Shown piece after piece: positions 38,343 through 47,459 of a stretch of 64,000 nucleotides of DNA; positions within the stretch are counted from its first letter, which is position 1; each line of letters opens with the position of its first letter. The position numbers and the translations under genes were made by a program. The DNA is from Erysipelothrix anatis (GTDB lineage Bacteria; Bacillota_I; Bacilli_A; Erysipelotrichales; Erysipelotrichaceae), in the NCBI RefSeq assembly GCF_009828745.1, contig NZ_WTSX01000005.1, forward strand, positions 99,049-163,048. Direction: 5' to 3'. The notes below the pieces were generated by a model. That model did no database searches and was not told the origin of the DNA. It saw only the letters and a list, made by a program, of their open reading frames with translations.

Positions 38343-38750
38343 TTATAAATCGATAACTTCTGTCGTCATATTACTGAAAAATTTGACTTTATCAGCAGTA
38401 AAACGAAGCACACAGTACGTTTTTGGATCAACGCCTTTCGCAAACACAGGAGCATTCTCTGTCTCCATAAGTTCTTGTATAATTATTGGATCTGTTTCGA
38501 CCGTCATTGTCCCATAAAATGATGCCGTTTGAAAACGTGCTTCATCCATAAAATAGACCATAGCCTGTTGATTCGCTTCGTATGATTTCACCATCTGTGT
38601 ATTATTGTGTGTTGTAAAATACATTGTCTTTAATCCATCACGTTTACGAGGAGATCTCACAACTTTTACAGTTGGATAACCAGCGTCATCGATTGATGTT
38701 AAGAATGCATTTTCTTGTCTTGTAATAAGTGCGTCAATATGTTTATTCAT
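38343..38750 (-). CDS. Pyridoxamine 5'-phosphate oxidase-fold protein
   Basis: This 135-aa split-barrel flavin-binding protein has the PNPOx-like start (NKHIDALITRQENAFLTSID), MYFTTHNNTQMVKSYEANQQAMVYF and a later YGTMTVE strand. Members bind FMN or F420 as small oxidoreductases or stress proteins; there is no evidence for true PdxH activity. ATG 38750 follows GGAGGG by 3 nt; its promoter (TTGCAA, 17 bp, TATCAT at 38783-38778) lies downstream of the longer frame's start, confirming the shorter form. It is monocistronic. Confidence 0.8.
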   Translation of the reverse strand: MNKHIDALITRQENAFLTSIDDAGYPTVKVVRSPRKRDGLKTMYFTTHNNTQMVKSYEANQQAMVYFMDEARFQTASFYGTMTVETDPIIIQELMETENAPVFAKGVDPKTYCVLRFTADKVKFFSNMTTEVIDL

Positions 38751-38777
38751 AGTCCCTCCAAAATGATTACTAGTTAA

Positions 38778-38806
38778 ATGATATAGCAATTAGACTTACT
38801 TTGCAA
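38778..38806 (-). promoter_or_regulatory. Promoter of the PNPOx-fold gene
   Basis: On the minus strand, TTGCAA (38806-38801), a 17-bp spacer and TATCAT (38783-38778). Confidence 0.7.
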
Positions 38807-38841
38807 TTTAAGATTACATTGTCTTATAAGTCTCATTCTTT

Positions 38842-38875
38842 AATAGAAAAGTATCCTTCGGGATACTTTTCTATT
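38842..38875. terminator. 15-bp perfect hairpin downstream of ffh
   Basis: AATAGAAAAGTATCC and GGATACTTTTCTATT form a perfect stem with a TTCG loop on the plus strand (CGAA on the minus). It lacks a following T-run, so it may act as a transcript-end stabiliser as much as a terminator. Confidence 0.65.
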
Positions 38876-38880
38876 ATGTA

Positions 38881-40182
38881 TTATTGTTTTCCCATCATGC
38901 GGGAGAACATACGCATTTGTTTTTTCATTTTATCATATTGACTTAGTAATCGGTTAACATCTGTTGTTGTTACCCCAGATCCTTTAGCAATACGGTGTTT
39001 ACGACCGGAACGAATAATCGTTGGATCATTTCGTTCTTCTTTCGTCATACTTTGAATCATAGCTTCAGTTTTTTTCATACCTTTTGACGCATCATCATCA
39101 TCGATTTGATTTGCCATTTGGTTTGCCCCTGGAAGCATTTTCAATAATCCTGAAATGGGCCCCATTTTTGAAACTTGTTGCAACTGTATCAACATGTCAT
39201 CAAGTGTGAACTGACCGTTCATCATACGTTCCGCTGATTTCTCACTTGCTTCAATATCCATTTTTTCTTGAGCTTTTTCAACGAGTGAAACAATATCACC
39301 CATTCCCAAGATACGTGATGCAGTTCGATCCGGATGGAATGCCTCTAACTCTTCAATGCCTTCACCAACCCCAACGTATTTTACAGGAACTTTGGTCATG
39401 TATCGGACAGAAAGAATTGATCCGCCACGTGAGTCACCATCAAATTTTGTCGCAACTAATCCCGTTAAATTTAGTTTTGATTTAAAGCCGTTCGCAACAT
39501 GAATAACATCTTGCCCTGACATCGCATCAACACTTAAAAGAATTTCTTCAGGTTTCGCAAGTGCTTGTATATCAACCAATTGTTGCATCAGTGCTTCGTC
39601 AATTTGGAGTCGTCCGGCGGTATCGATAAGGATAACATCGAAATCTTTACCATAACTTAGAGCATCCGTTACCACTTCAACTGGTGTGCTGTTCTCTTTA
39701 GCAAAAACCTCAACACCGATACGTTCACCAAGAATCTTCAATTGTTCAATAGCTGCCGGACGTGCAAGGTCTGCTGCAACCAACAACACTTTTTTGTCTT
39801 CTTTGACTTTGAGTTCACGCGCTATCTTGGCAATACTTGTTGTCTTACCAGAACCCTGAAGACCAACCATCATCATGACACCAGGTTTACGAGTAAATGT
39901 TAAGCCTTGGTGTTCTTCACCTAAAATTTCAACTAATTTGTCATTAACAATTTTGATGAACATTTGTGATGGATCAACATCACGAACAACTTTCATCCCC
40001 ATTGCTTCTTTACGTGTATAGTCTAATAGTTCATTAATAACTTCCAAACTAACATCCGCTTCAAGTAGTGAAATACGAATTTCGCTTAATGCATCCGCGA
40101 TGTTCTTTTCTGTAAGTTTCCCCTTACCTGTTAAGTTTTTAAATGTATCTTGTAGACGATTTGTCAGATTATCAAATGCCAT
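38881..40182 (-). CDS. ffh: Signal recognition particle GTPase Ffh
   Basis: This 433-aa protein binds 4.5S/6S RNA and signal peptides for membrane targeting through FtsY. The N domain is followed by the G domain with GLQGSGKTTSIAK near residue 107, DTAGRLQ, TKFDGDSRGG and the conserved VGVGEGIEELE. The Met-rich M domain ends in MRMFSRMMGKQ. No ylxM-like gene precedes it as in Bacillus; thiI lies 20 bp upstream on the same strand. Confidence 0.97.
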   Translation of the reverse strand: MAFDNLTNRLQDTFKNLTGKGKLTEKNIADALSEIRISLLEADVSLEVINELLDYTRKEAMGMKVVRDVDPSQMFIKIVNDKLVEILGEEHQGLTFTRKPGVMMMVGLQGSGKTTSIAKIARELKVKEDKKVLLVAADLARPAAIEQLKILGERIGVEVFAKENSTPVEVVTDALSYGKDFDVILIDTAGRLQIDEALMQQLVDIQALAKPEEILLSVDAMSGQDVIHVANGFKSKLNLTGLVATKFDGDSRGGSILSVRYMTKVPVKYVGVGEGIEELEAFHPDRTASRILGMGDIVSLVEKAQEKMDIEASEKSAERMMNGQFTLDDMLIQLQQVSKMGPISGLLKMLPGANQMANQIDDDDASKGMKKTEAMIQSMTKEERNDPTIIRSGRKHRIAKGSGVTTTDVNRLLSQYDKMKKQMRMFSRMMGKQ

Positions 40183-40202
40183 AATTGCCTCCTGTTAGTA
40201 AA

Positions 40203-41414
40203 TTATAAGAATGAGTCTGTAACTTCTGCTGTAGCTTCAGCCATCGCTTTCGTCACTTCGATTACTTCAATATTTTCCATTGCCTGATCAATAAGATCCT
40301 CAATCACAAGTTTTGACTCAAAGAGTTCAACTTTTCGTGGATTGGGTTTCGTTGTTGGTTTTGTTGGTGTAAATATTGTGCAGCAATCTTCAAACGGAAG
40401 GATTGATGTCTCATATGTATCAATTTTACGCGAAAGATCAATAATTTCAACCTTATCATAAGTAATTAGTGGTCGAAGAATTGGTAATGTGCTGATATTT
40501 GTGATTTCCTTCATACTGTGGAGTGTTTGTGATGCAACTTGACCTAAACTCTCTCCATTAGCAATTGCTAATGCGTGACGCTCATTTGCAAGACGTTCTC
40601 CGATGCGAAGCATATATCGACGCATCATTGTGATTGCATAGCTTTCTGGTACTTTTTTATAGATTTCGAGTTGAATATCTGTAAATGGCACAACATGTAC
40701 TTTAATCGATGATTGATAGTTTGTAAGTTTTTGTGCAAGGTCAATGACTTTTTTCTGAGCTTCTTGTGATGTGTACGGCGGTGACGCAAAGTGGACCGCT
40801 TCGAGTGTAACACCGCGTTTCATCATGAGATATCCCGCAACAGGTGAGTCAATTCCACCCGAAAGCATCAACATGACTTTTCCTTGAATACCGACCGGAT
40901 AACCACCAGCACCTTCAATTTTACCCATCATAATGTATGCAGCATCGTTACGAATCTCTACAATAATTCCGATATCAGGATTTTTAACATTAACTTTATA
41001 GTCTGTATTTTGTAGTATACGCGTAGCAACATGACGATTTATAACATCAGACACGTGTTCATAGTTTTTATCATGACGGCGGGCGAGAACTTTAAATGTT
41101 GACCCGCTTTCTTTTTGAATGAGTTCGGTTGCAAGTTGAGCTATAACTTCTAGATCACGCTCCACTTTGATTGCTAGTGAAAATGAACTGAGTCCAAATA
41201 CATGTTTCAGCTCTTCACTAACCGCTAAACCGTCTTCTTCATGAAGTGTGATATACAAGCGATCATATGTTTCTTTAAATTCAAGTGTTGGGAAAGCTTT
41301 TAATTGCGCGCGAACGTTACGAACGAGTTGTGCTGTAAAGTTGCGGCGGTTTTTTCCTTTTGTTGAAAGTTCACCGTAGCGGCAAACAATAAATTCATAA
41401 TTAGTGGTTGACAT
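40203..41414 (-). CDS. thiI: tRNA 4-thiouridine synthetase ThiI
   Basis: This 403-aa enzyme thiolates U8 of tRNA and can serve thiamine thiazole synthesis. The N-terminal ferredoxin-like and THUMP domain is followed by the PP-loop SGGIDSPVAGYLM near residue 184, and later NGESLGQVASQT and EDCCTIF with the catalytic cysteine. No rhodanese domain is present, as in Gram-positive ThiI, which takes sulfur directly from the NifZ desulfurase encoded just upstream with a 14-bp overlap. Confidence 0.95.
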   Translation of the reverse strand: MSTTNYEFIVCRYGELSTKGKNRRNFTAQLVRNVRAQLKAFPTLEFKETYDRLYITLHEEDGLAVSEELKHVFGLSSFSLAIKVERDLEVIAQLATELIQKESGSTFKVLARRHDKNYEHVSDVINRHVATRILQNTDYKVNVKNPDIGIIVEIRNDAAYIMMGKIEGAGGYPVGIQGKVMLMLSGGIDSPVAGYLMMKRGVTLEAVHFASPPYTSQEAQKKVIDLAQKLTNYQSSIKVHVVPFTDIQLEIYKKVPESYAITMMRRYMLRIGERLANERHALAIANGESLGQVASQTLHSMKEITNISTLPILRPLITYDKVEIIDLSRKIDTYETSILPFEDCCTIFTPTKPTTKPNPRKVELFESKLVIEDLIDQAMENIEVIEVTKAMAEATAEVTDSFL

Positions 41415-42555
41415 ATTTCTTAATCTCCAAAATTTCTTGAACGACTTTTTCTAACTCTTCCATTGTCGTTAAATGGGATAAACTGATTCGAATACTACTT
41501 AATGCAGCGGTGTCACTTTTCCCCATGGCTTTTAAAACATGTGAGGGGGCCAGTGATTTTGAGTTACATGTACTTTGCGCAGATACCGCAAATCCTGCGG
41601 AATTTAATCCATTCATCATAATTTCTGATCCAACATTCAGTATTGATAAGTTAAAGATGTAAGGCGAACCTTCATAGGATGAGTTAATAACAACGCCTTC
41701 CATGTTTTCGAAAGTATCATACAAGTATTTTTGCATCTTTTCAATCTTTGGCAGAGCTTTCGCATTGTCTTCTCGGGCGAGACGTAAGGTCTTCGCCCAG
41801 AGTATTGCAGCAGTATTATCGATTGTACCACCACGAACACCAAATTGTTGCTGCCCGCCATTAATAAGTGGAAGTGCATGAACATTTGATCGCTTCAACC
41901 ATAGTCCACTGCCTTTTAATCCGTAGATTTTATGAGCGGAGTAAGCGACAGAATCAATCTGAGTCATTTCAAAATCATGACGGGCTAAGGCTTGGACTCC
42001 GTCAATATGAACAAATGCATTGGATTCTTTCTTCACGAGCTTTGCAAGTGCCTGAACATCGGTTATAGCCCCTACTTCATTATTAATCGCTATCACAGCA
42101 ACAAGAACAGTATCCTTGCGTAGTTTATCGCGAAGTTCATCAAAGCTGATATTACCTTGATCATCAACATGTAGATAATCCACTGTATAACCAAAATAAT
42201 CTCGAAGTTGTGCTACAGCACCCATAGTTGAGCTGTGTTCAACTTCAGTTGTAATAATATGTTTACCAATATGTTGATTCGCGAGTGCTATCCCTTTGAT
42301 TGCGGCACTGTTTGACTCACTCGCCCCTGATGTGAAGATAACCTCTTGCGGTAAGACTCCTAATTGGTTAGCGAGTGTATTGCGTGATGCAGTCACTAAG
42401 TCAGAAACACGCTGACCCCCAAAATGCAGTGAGTCAGCGTTTTCGTAGTATTCGTTCATAATCTTAAATGCATCTTGAGCAATTTCAGGACGCGTTGGGG
42501 TTGTACTTGCGTAATCTAAATATATTGGTTTATCGTGCGCTTTTTGCATTGTCAC
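41401..42555 (-). CDS. nifZ: Cysteine desulfurase (NifZ/IscS type), partner of ThiI
   Basis: This 384-aa PLP enzyme takes sulfur from cysteine. It has LDYASTTPTRPE at the start, SGASESNSAAIKG, VEHSSTMGAV, the PLP lysine in SAHKIYGLKGSG near residue 208 and the catalytic cysteine in AQSTCNSKS near 330. The short loop around that Cys is of the class that feeds a dedicated acceptor, here ThiI. GTG 42555 has AGGAG 7 nt upstream; an ATG two codons later is 13 nt away. It overlaps the ezrA end by 26 bp. Order ezrA-nifZ-thiI is as in Bacillus. Confidence 0.93.
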   Translation of the reverse strand: MTMQKAHDKPIYLDYASTTPTRPEIAQDAFKIMNEYYENADSLHFGGQRVSDLVTASRNTLANQLGVLPQEVIFTSGASESNSAAIKGIALANQHIGKHIITTEVEHSSTMGAVAQLRDYFGYTVDYLHVDDQGNISFDELRDKLRKDTVLVAVIAINNEVGAITDVQALAKLVKKESNAFVHIDGVQALARHDFEMTQIDSVAYSAHKIYGLKGSGLWLKRSNVHALPLINGGQQQFGVRGGTIDNTAAILWAKTLRLAREDNAKALPKIEKMQKYLYDTFENMEGVVINSSYEGSPYIFNLSILNVGSEIMMNGLNSAGFAVSAQSTCNSKSLAPSHVLKAMGKSDTAALSSIRISLSHLTTMEELEKVVQEILEIKKYVNH

Positions 42556-44269
42556 GAATCATCTCCTCATAAGCTGTATTAGGTCTGTATTTATCAATTG
42601 CGTTGATAACGGTTGTGAGTGCTTGAGTGTACTCACCATTGTTGAACGCGAGTTCTGCACGGGTTAATTCAGCGTCAATATCTGGTACAAAGGCGCGGAA
42701 TTTGTTTGCATAGACAATAGCATTTTCACACATATCGACTGCACCAACTAAATTGTTAACGTTGTTGTGGAGTTTATATGTATAATCAATGGCTTCATCG
42801 ACCGTTTTGTTCAATGTTTCGACTTCAATCATGTCGTGTTTTAAGATATCGGAAATTTGACGCGTATAAAGTTGTGCTTTTTCGACATCTTCTCGGTATG
42901 ATTCAGAAATCATTGGCAACGAGCGTTTTTTCATGCGAACTTGAACATCATTAATAATAAGATATAACTTCATTAATTGACGCTCTGCGCGTAATTCATC
43001 TGCATTGGCTTGTTCGACCTTCTCAACGAGTTTATCAAATTCACCACGGAAGATGGAAACATCTTGCCCTAATTCATTAACTGAAATAAGGATTGTTGTT
43101 GCTGGAATTTTTTCTTCTTGAATCATTCGCATGATTTTGGCACGCATTTGATCTTGTGTTTCAATAATCGCAGCATACTCTTCAACTTGGTCTACATATC
43201 CTTCGAAGCCGAAGCGTACTTCAACTTTTTCGGCATCAGTTTTGATATCTTTAACGGCTTCCACAAGATATTCAAGTGTCGTGAATAACTCTTCTGAAAC
43301 GCCTTGGAGTTCTGTATGTGCCTTTTCTTCTTTTTGGATTGCAATTCCTAACTGTTCCAAACGTTTTTGACTTTCAATCAAGCTTTCTTTTGATTTTGAA
43401 ATATTCCCTTCGCGAATCCCAATTAAATCATCTTTAAGAATTTCACTGAGAACACCAATATTTTTGGGAACTTCCAAGTGATCAACATAAATACCTGATT
43501 GACGTACCCCTTGATACAATTTTGATACTTCATCTAATAATTGAGGAATGTATCCTTTGGCAACTTCGTACAGTTTCGGAATCGTTTTGATTCGTGCTTC
43601 TAAATCATCCACACTCTCTTTTGTTTCATCACTAACATCTTTTGCTTTTTGGAAGTCCGACGCGTACATCCATTCTTCAAAAACTGAAAAGGCATGCTCA
43701 ATATCGCGGATTTGAACTTCTATTTGCCCATATGCATCACCTAAAACTGCAGATTGATCATTTGCTTGTTGTTTGATTGCTCTGAAGCGTTCTTTGAGAT
43801 TCGTAATTTCAAGACGTTGTTGTGTCTCTTGTTCCAACAGTGATTCAAGTTCTTTGTTTAAGGTTTCGGTTTGTTCTAATGATTCAGTAATCGTTTCTTC
43901 TAAATCAACCAAGTAGTATTTAGCGTCTTTTAGCTTCCCGTATGCTAACGCATCTTCTGTATCAGCCAAGAGCTGTGTTACCACTTCTTGTTGACGGTTA
44001 ATTTGGTTGAAAAGGTCCTTACACTCAATCACTTTATTTTCAACTTCAGGATTCAATTTTGCAAGTCCTGTTGCCTTGTTAATCTTGAAAAGAACCGGAA
44101 TACTCATAAGTTCATTGTAGCGAACTTCTAAAGCATCAAACTGCTTTCTTAATCGTCGTTTTTTGTTTGATCTCGAAATAAAAAATACCATAATGACAAT
44201 CACAACAACTACAATTGCAATTGGCACTTTGTATTCAATTATAAAACTCGGAATAGATTGTAAGTTCAT
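42530..44269 (-). CDS. ezrA: Septation ring formation regulator EzrA
   Basis: This 579-aa membrane protein limits and positions Z rings. One N-terminal membrane segment (about 12-32) with a short outside tail is followed by the basic stop SNKKRRLRKQ and a long chain of helical, spectrin-like coiled-coil repeats on the cytoplasmic side, rich in Glu, Gln and Leu. Length matches EzrA (about 560-575). ATG 44269 follows AGAGGTGG by 4 nt. An extended -10 promoter (TTACCA, 18 bp, TACAAT at 44294-44289) lies just upstream. Confidence 0.93.
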   Translation of the reverse strand: MNLQSIPSFIIEYKVPIAIVVVVIVIMVFFISRSNKKRRLRKQFDALEVRYNELMSIPVLFKINKATGLAKLNPEVENKVIECKDLFNQINRQQEVVTQLLADTEDALAYGKLKDAKYYLVDLEETITESLEQTETLNKELESLLEQETQQRLEITNLKERFRAIKQQANDQSAVLGDAYGQIEVQIRDIEHAFSVFEEWMYASDFQKAKDVSDETKESVDDLEARIKTIPKLYEVAKGYIPQLLDEVSKLYQGVRQSGIYVDHLEVPKNIGVLSEILKDDLIGIREGNISKSKESLIESQKRLEQLGIAIQKEEKAHTELQGVSEELFTTLEYLVEAVKDIKTDAEKVEVRFGFEGYVDQVEEYAAIIETQDQMRAKIMRMIQEEKIPATTILISVNELGQDVSIFRGEFDKLVEKVEQANADELRAERQLMKLYLIINDVQVRMKKRSLPMISESYREDVEKAQLYTRQISDILKHDMIEVETLNKTVDEAIDYTYKLHNNVNNLVGAVDMCENAIVYANKFRAFVPDIDAELTRAELAFNNGEYTQALTTVINAIDKYRPNTAYEEMIRDNAKSAR

Positions 44270-44326
44270 AGGTCCACCTCTTTGTGACATTGTATCATAT
44301 TTTAGTGTTTCTTGGTAAGTCCTTGA

Positions 44327-44355
44327 TTGACTTTTACCGCTATCTTTTGTATATT
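44327..44355 (+). promoter_or_regulatory. Sigma-A promoter of rpsD
   Basis: TTGACT (44327-44332), a 17-bp spacer and TATATT (44350-44355). Confidence 0.75.
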
Positions 44356-44365
44356 AGTAAGGTCA

Positions 44366-44500
44366 TGAAAAATCAGCACACAAAGTTGGTAGCCACGCGT
44401 TCATCCCGCGGCAGGAACTAAAGTACCTTAGCTGAATAAGGGAAACAGTAATAGATGAACTCAACTATTAGTAATTTGTGGTTGACTCGACATATAGGAG
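44366..44500 (+). ncRNA. Candidate S4 autoregulatory leader of rpsD
   Basis: A 150-nt leader precedes rpsD. It holds a conserved-looking purine-rich segment around 44392-44450 (CCGCGGCAGGAACTAAAGTACC and a GGGAAACAGTAA stretch) and later arms overlapping the ribosome site. Firmicutes rpsD leaders bind S4 as a translational repressor; the match here is from memory and not modelled. Confidence 0.6.
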
Positions 44501-44508
44501 GTCAGCAA

Positions 44509-45111
44509 ATGGCAACAGTTAATGGTCCAGTATGGAAAAAAGCACGTCGTCTTAGTTTCTCAATTTTAGAAACAGGTAAAGAATTACAACGTCGCGATTA
44601 CGCTCCAGGACAACACGGAAAAGCACGTCGTCCAAAACTATCAAACTACGGTTTACAACAACGTGAAAAACAACGTATTCGTTTCACATATGGTGTTACA
44701 GAAAAACAATTCTACAACACATTCAAAAAAGCTGTAAAACAAGAGGGTGTTGCAGGTCACAACTTCTTATTCATGCTTGAATCACGTTTAGATAACGTCG
44801 TATACCGTATGAACTTATCACGTACACGTCGTGGTGCACGTCAATTAGTAAACCACGGTCACATCCTTGTTGATGGAAAGAAAGTGGATATCCCTTCATT
44901 CCAAGTTAAACCAGGACAAACAATCGAAGTTAAAGAATCATCACGCTCAATGGCATCAATCAAAGAAGCTATGGAAGCATCAGTTGGAACAGTAGCATAC
45001 GTTACTTTCGACGCTGACAAGATGAAAGGTGAATATGTTCGTTTACCAGAACGTAGCGAACTAAACCAAGAAATCAACGAAGCACTTGTTGTTGAGTTCT
45101 ACAACCGTTAA
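44509..45111 (+). CDS. rpsD: 30S ribosomal protein S4
   Basis: This 200-aa primary assembly protein binds 16S rRNA. It begins [18 protein letters not shown], then [20 protein letters not shown] and the S4 RNA-binding domain with [13 protein letters not shown] and [14 protein letters not shown]. No cysteines, so it is the zinc-free form. ATG 44509 follows AGGAGG by 7 nt; the 18 extra upstream codons of the longer frame belong to the leader RNA. Confidence 0.98.
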   Translation: MATVNGPVWKKARRLSFSILETGKELQRRDYAPGQHGKARRPKLSNYGLQQREKQRIRFTYGVTEKQFYNTFKKAVKQEGVAGHNFLFMLESRLDNVVYRMNLSRTRRGARQLVNHGHILVDGKKVDIPSFQVKPGQTIEVKESSRSMASIKEAMEASVGTVAYVTFDADKMKGEYVRLPERSELNQEINEALVVEFYNR

Positions 45112-45121
45112 TCTTCAGATT

Positions 45122-45147
45122 AAAAGAGGCATCCGCCTCTTTTTTTT
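45122..45147 (+). terminator. Terminator of rpsD
   Basis: AAAAGAGGC and GCCTCTTTT with a 4-nt loop, followed by T7. Confidence 0.92.
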
Positions 45148-45158
45148 ATTGGAGACAC

Positions 45159-45194
45159 AAAAAGAACTTTGGGTTTAACCGCAAAGTTCTTTTT
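45159..45194 (-). terminator. Terminator of the 390-aa EIIC gene
   Basis: AAAAAGAACTTTG and CAAAGTTCTTTTT flank a 10-nt loop; T-run on the minus strand side. Confidence 0.85.
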
Positions 45195-45195
45195 A

Positions 45196-46368
45196 TTATC
45201 GTTGGTGTTCCTGTGCTTGGAGCTCACGATCATATCGTTTAAAAAATGGAAAATAAACTACAAACGAAATTGCAATCAAGATTAGCGATAATATGACACT
45301 CCTAAAGTCTCCTAGGCTTGAAATAAAAATCCCTAGCGGTGCAGGCAAAACCCACGGTGACACAATACTAGGTATCGAGACATAACCCCACGCCATTGCA
45401 CCATACCCTACTACAGCACATACAATCGGTGCCACAAAGAACGGCACTCTAAAGTTTTTGTTATCTACAATTGGAACTCCAAATAAAATCGTCTCATTAA
45501 TATTGAACAGACTTGAATTGAGTCCCACTTTGCCAAAAGACTTAAGGTGTTCACTTTTAGCGAAGAAACGAATTGCGATAGCCAAACCAAGGGTGCAGCC
45601 TGAACCGCCTAACCAAACAATCCACTGGAAGAAGGTCTCACTCCCAATATATAAAATAGGTTGTTTTGTAATCACTTGGTAGCCATTCACAATCATCATA
45701 TAAAACCAAAATGGCCGTAACAAAGTTCCAATCACAGCAACACCATGGATGCCCAAGACCCAGAATCCACAAATCAGCAGAATTGTTGCAATCACCATAC
45801 CAAATGATGCTACAAAGCGTGTAACATACACCAAAATGTCCGCTGATAAATCTATAATGGCTGTGAACTGAACTAAGATCAAGACATTAAGAATCAGAAG
45901 AATCACGATAGGGATAAGCTTCGTCATGTAGTCATTCACGGCTTGTGGTACATGTTTTGATTTGAACTGCATACGCGACAATTTTTCGCTCGCAAGAATC
46001 GTAATCCATGCAAGAAACAATGCAACGATTGGAAACTCGAGGAATCGATTGCTTTCCATAAATCGAACCCCATACATCATCACAAAGAACGTTACGGTAT
46101 AGATCTGATATTCACGTTCAACAGGAATCAAAGCCTGTGCCATTACAAACGTGAAAATGATTCCAAGTAGTATGCAGTAATACCCATAGTAGAGAGCAAC
46201 TTGATTGAATGTCTCTGCACTTATCATTTCGCGTTGGTCGAAAATATGAATCATGAAAATGGCAACTGCTACCCCTATTTGGATAAATGCCACTTTAATA
46301 ATGGCTGTTTTCATTGCATTTAAATATTTGTTTTGTTGAATCCCATTCACAATGGCTTCAATTGTCAT
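45196..46368 (-). CDS. PTS lactose/cellobiose-family EIIC permease
   Basis: This 390-aa membrane protein has about ten hydrophobic segments and the EIIC signatures of the lactose/cellobiose family: GIHGVAVIG near residue 205 and SLFNINETILFGVPIVDN near 285, where the Glu and neighbouring residues bind sugar. It is shorter than usual (about 430), and no EIIA or EIIB gene is nearby, so it must borrow those components. AAAGGAG precedes ATG 46368. It follows the DUF871 gene but a terminator lies between. Substrate unknown; amino sugar or beta-glucoside likely. Confidence 0.85.
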   Translation of the reverse strand: MTIEAIVNGIQQNKYLNAMKTAIIKVAFIQIGVAVAIFMIHIFDQREMISAETFNQVALYYGYYCILLGIIFTFVMAQALIPVEREYQIYTVTFFVMMYGVRFMESNRFLEFPIVALFLAWITILASEKLSRMQFKSKHVPQAVNDYMTKLIPIVILLILNVLILVQFTAIIDLSADILVYVTRFVASFGMVIATILLICGFWVLGIHGVAVIGTLLRPFWFYMMIVNGYQVITKQPILYIGSETFFQWIVWLGGSGCTLGLAIAIRFFAKSEHLKSFGKVGLNSSLFNINETILFGVPIVDNKNFRVPFFVAPIVCAVVGYGAMAWGYVSIPSIVSPWVLPAPLGIFISSLGDFRSVILSLILIAISFVVYFPFFKRYDRELQAQEHQR

Positions 46369-46401
46369 ACTTTTACTCCTTTGTGCACCTTATTCATAAA
46401 A

Positions 46402-46423
46402 AAGAAGGAATAAATTCCTTCTT
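46402..46423 (-). terminator. Terminator of the EIIC-DUF871 operon
   Basis: AAGAAGGAAT and ATTCCTTCTT with a 2-nt gap, overlapping the DUF871 stop; T-run on the minus strand. Confidence 0.85.
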
Positions 46424-47459
46424 ATGAAATAGGTACAAATACAATTCGTGTATCGCGTTCCATATAATGGACTAAATCAATATAATCAGGATGAATAAAT
46501 CCGATGACGTTTGTACGTGCATCCATCATGAAATCTTTCTTAGTCAATTGGATTTCTCCGCTATAACGTCCTGATAACGTATTTTCAATTGTAATCGATC
46601 CTTTATTACGATAGTTGTTATTGTTAATCGCAATGTCTGGAATACGTGGTGTTGCAAGTCGAATAACGTTTTCAGATAAGTCTTTACGGATAGCATACGG
46701 TTGCTCGTACATTGATGCATATGCTTTATCTAAGTAGACTGGGATATGCATTGTTTTGTCTTCCATATAGCTTTGAATGTAACGTAGTGTTTCATTATGT
46801 GCTAATGAATCACCAATCAAAATATCTTGAATACCGCAACTGTGGATTAACTCAACAGCAGCAACATATGGATGTACTTGACGGTGTTTCTCGACAGTTG
46901 GCAATCCTTCATACAGTGGGAATCGTTTCAAACGATCACCTGGAACAAATGCCATAATTGGAATGTTATATTTAATGAATGCTTCATTCTTTTTATTGAA
47001 GTATTCTAATGATAGACCGGTTTCAGTTTTTGGATAAAAGTTGTGCATTACTGAAATGTGTGTAAAGTCTACACCATGGGCTTTAGCGTCAATGATGTAT
47101 TGCTCGTCCACAACGCTTGCATTAAGCACCAATTCAAAATCTTGAAGTAATGTTTTAATAATTTCAAAATCATCAAAACCATAGTCTAATCGCAACACTT
47201 TGAATCCTTTTTCTTTCAAACCAACATAATTGTTTGGCTCAATATTAAGCTTTTCAAATGTCATTGGTGAAATATCAGGGACTAAATTTAAGTTCAATTC
47301 CTGACATTTATCGAGAAATTTTGGAAGCATTGTATCTAATTGGGATAAGTCTTCTTCTGGAATGTGAAGCGAAGTAAAGACATACTTCGCTCCCAAATTC
47401 GCAGCATATTCCAGATAGTCATAATCCAAATCTTTGAAATAGCAGGAAATTCCTAACAT
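46422..47459 (-). CDS. DUF871/MupG-family protein, likely 6-phospho-glycosidase
   Basis: This 345-aa cytoplasmic protein has the DUF871 layout: an N-terminal TIM barrel starting LGISCYFKDLDYDYLEYAANLGAKYVFTSLHIPEED-type sequence, with VLRLDYGF and FTHISVMHNFYPKTETGLS, and a C-terminal cyclophilin-like domain with ENTLSGRYSGEIQL. The one characterised member, MupG of Staphylococcus aureus, splits MurNAc-6-phosphate-GlcNAc brought in by a PTS. Its start overlaps the EIIC stop (TAATG), so import and hydrolysis are coupled here too. The exact sugar is not known; the partner permease is lactose/cellobiose type rather than MurP type. Confidence 0.85.
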   Translation of the reverse strand: MLGISCYFKDLDYDYLEYAANLGAKYVFTSLHIPEEDLSQLDTMLPKFLDKCQELNLNLVPDISPMTFEKLNIEPNNYVGLKEKGFKVLRLDYGFDDFEIIKTLLQDFELVLNASVVDEQYIIDAKAHGVDFTHISVMHNFYPKTETGLSLEYFNKKNEAFIKYNIPIMAFVPGDRLKRFPLYEGLPTVEKHRQVHPYVAAVELIHSCGIQDILIGDSLAHNETLRYIQSYMEDKTMHIPVYLDKAYASMYEQPYAIRKDLSENVIRLATPRIPDIAINNNNYRNKGSITIENTLSGRYSGEIQLTKKDFMMDARTNVIGFIHPDYIDLVHYMERDTRIVFVPIS

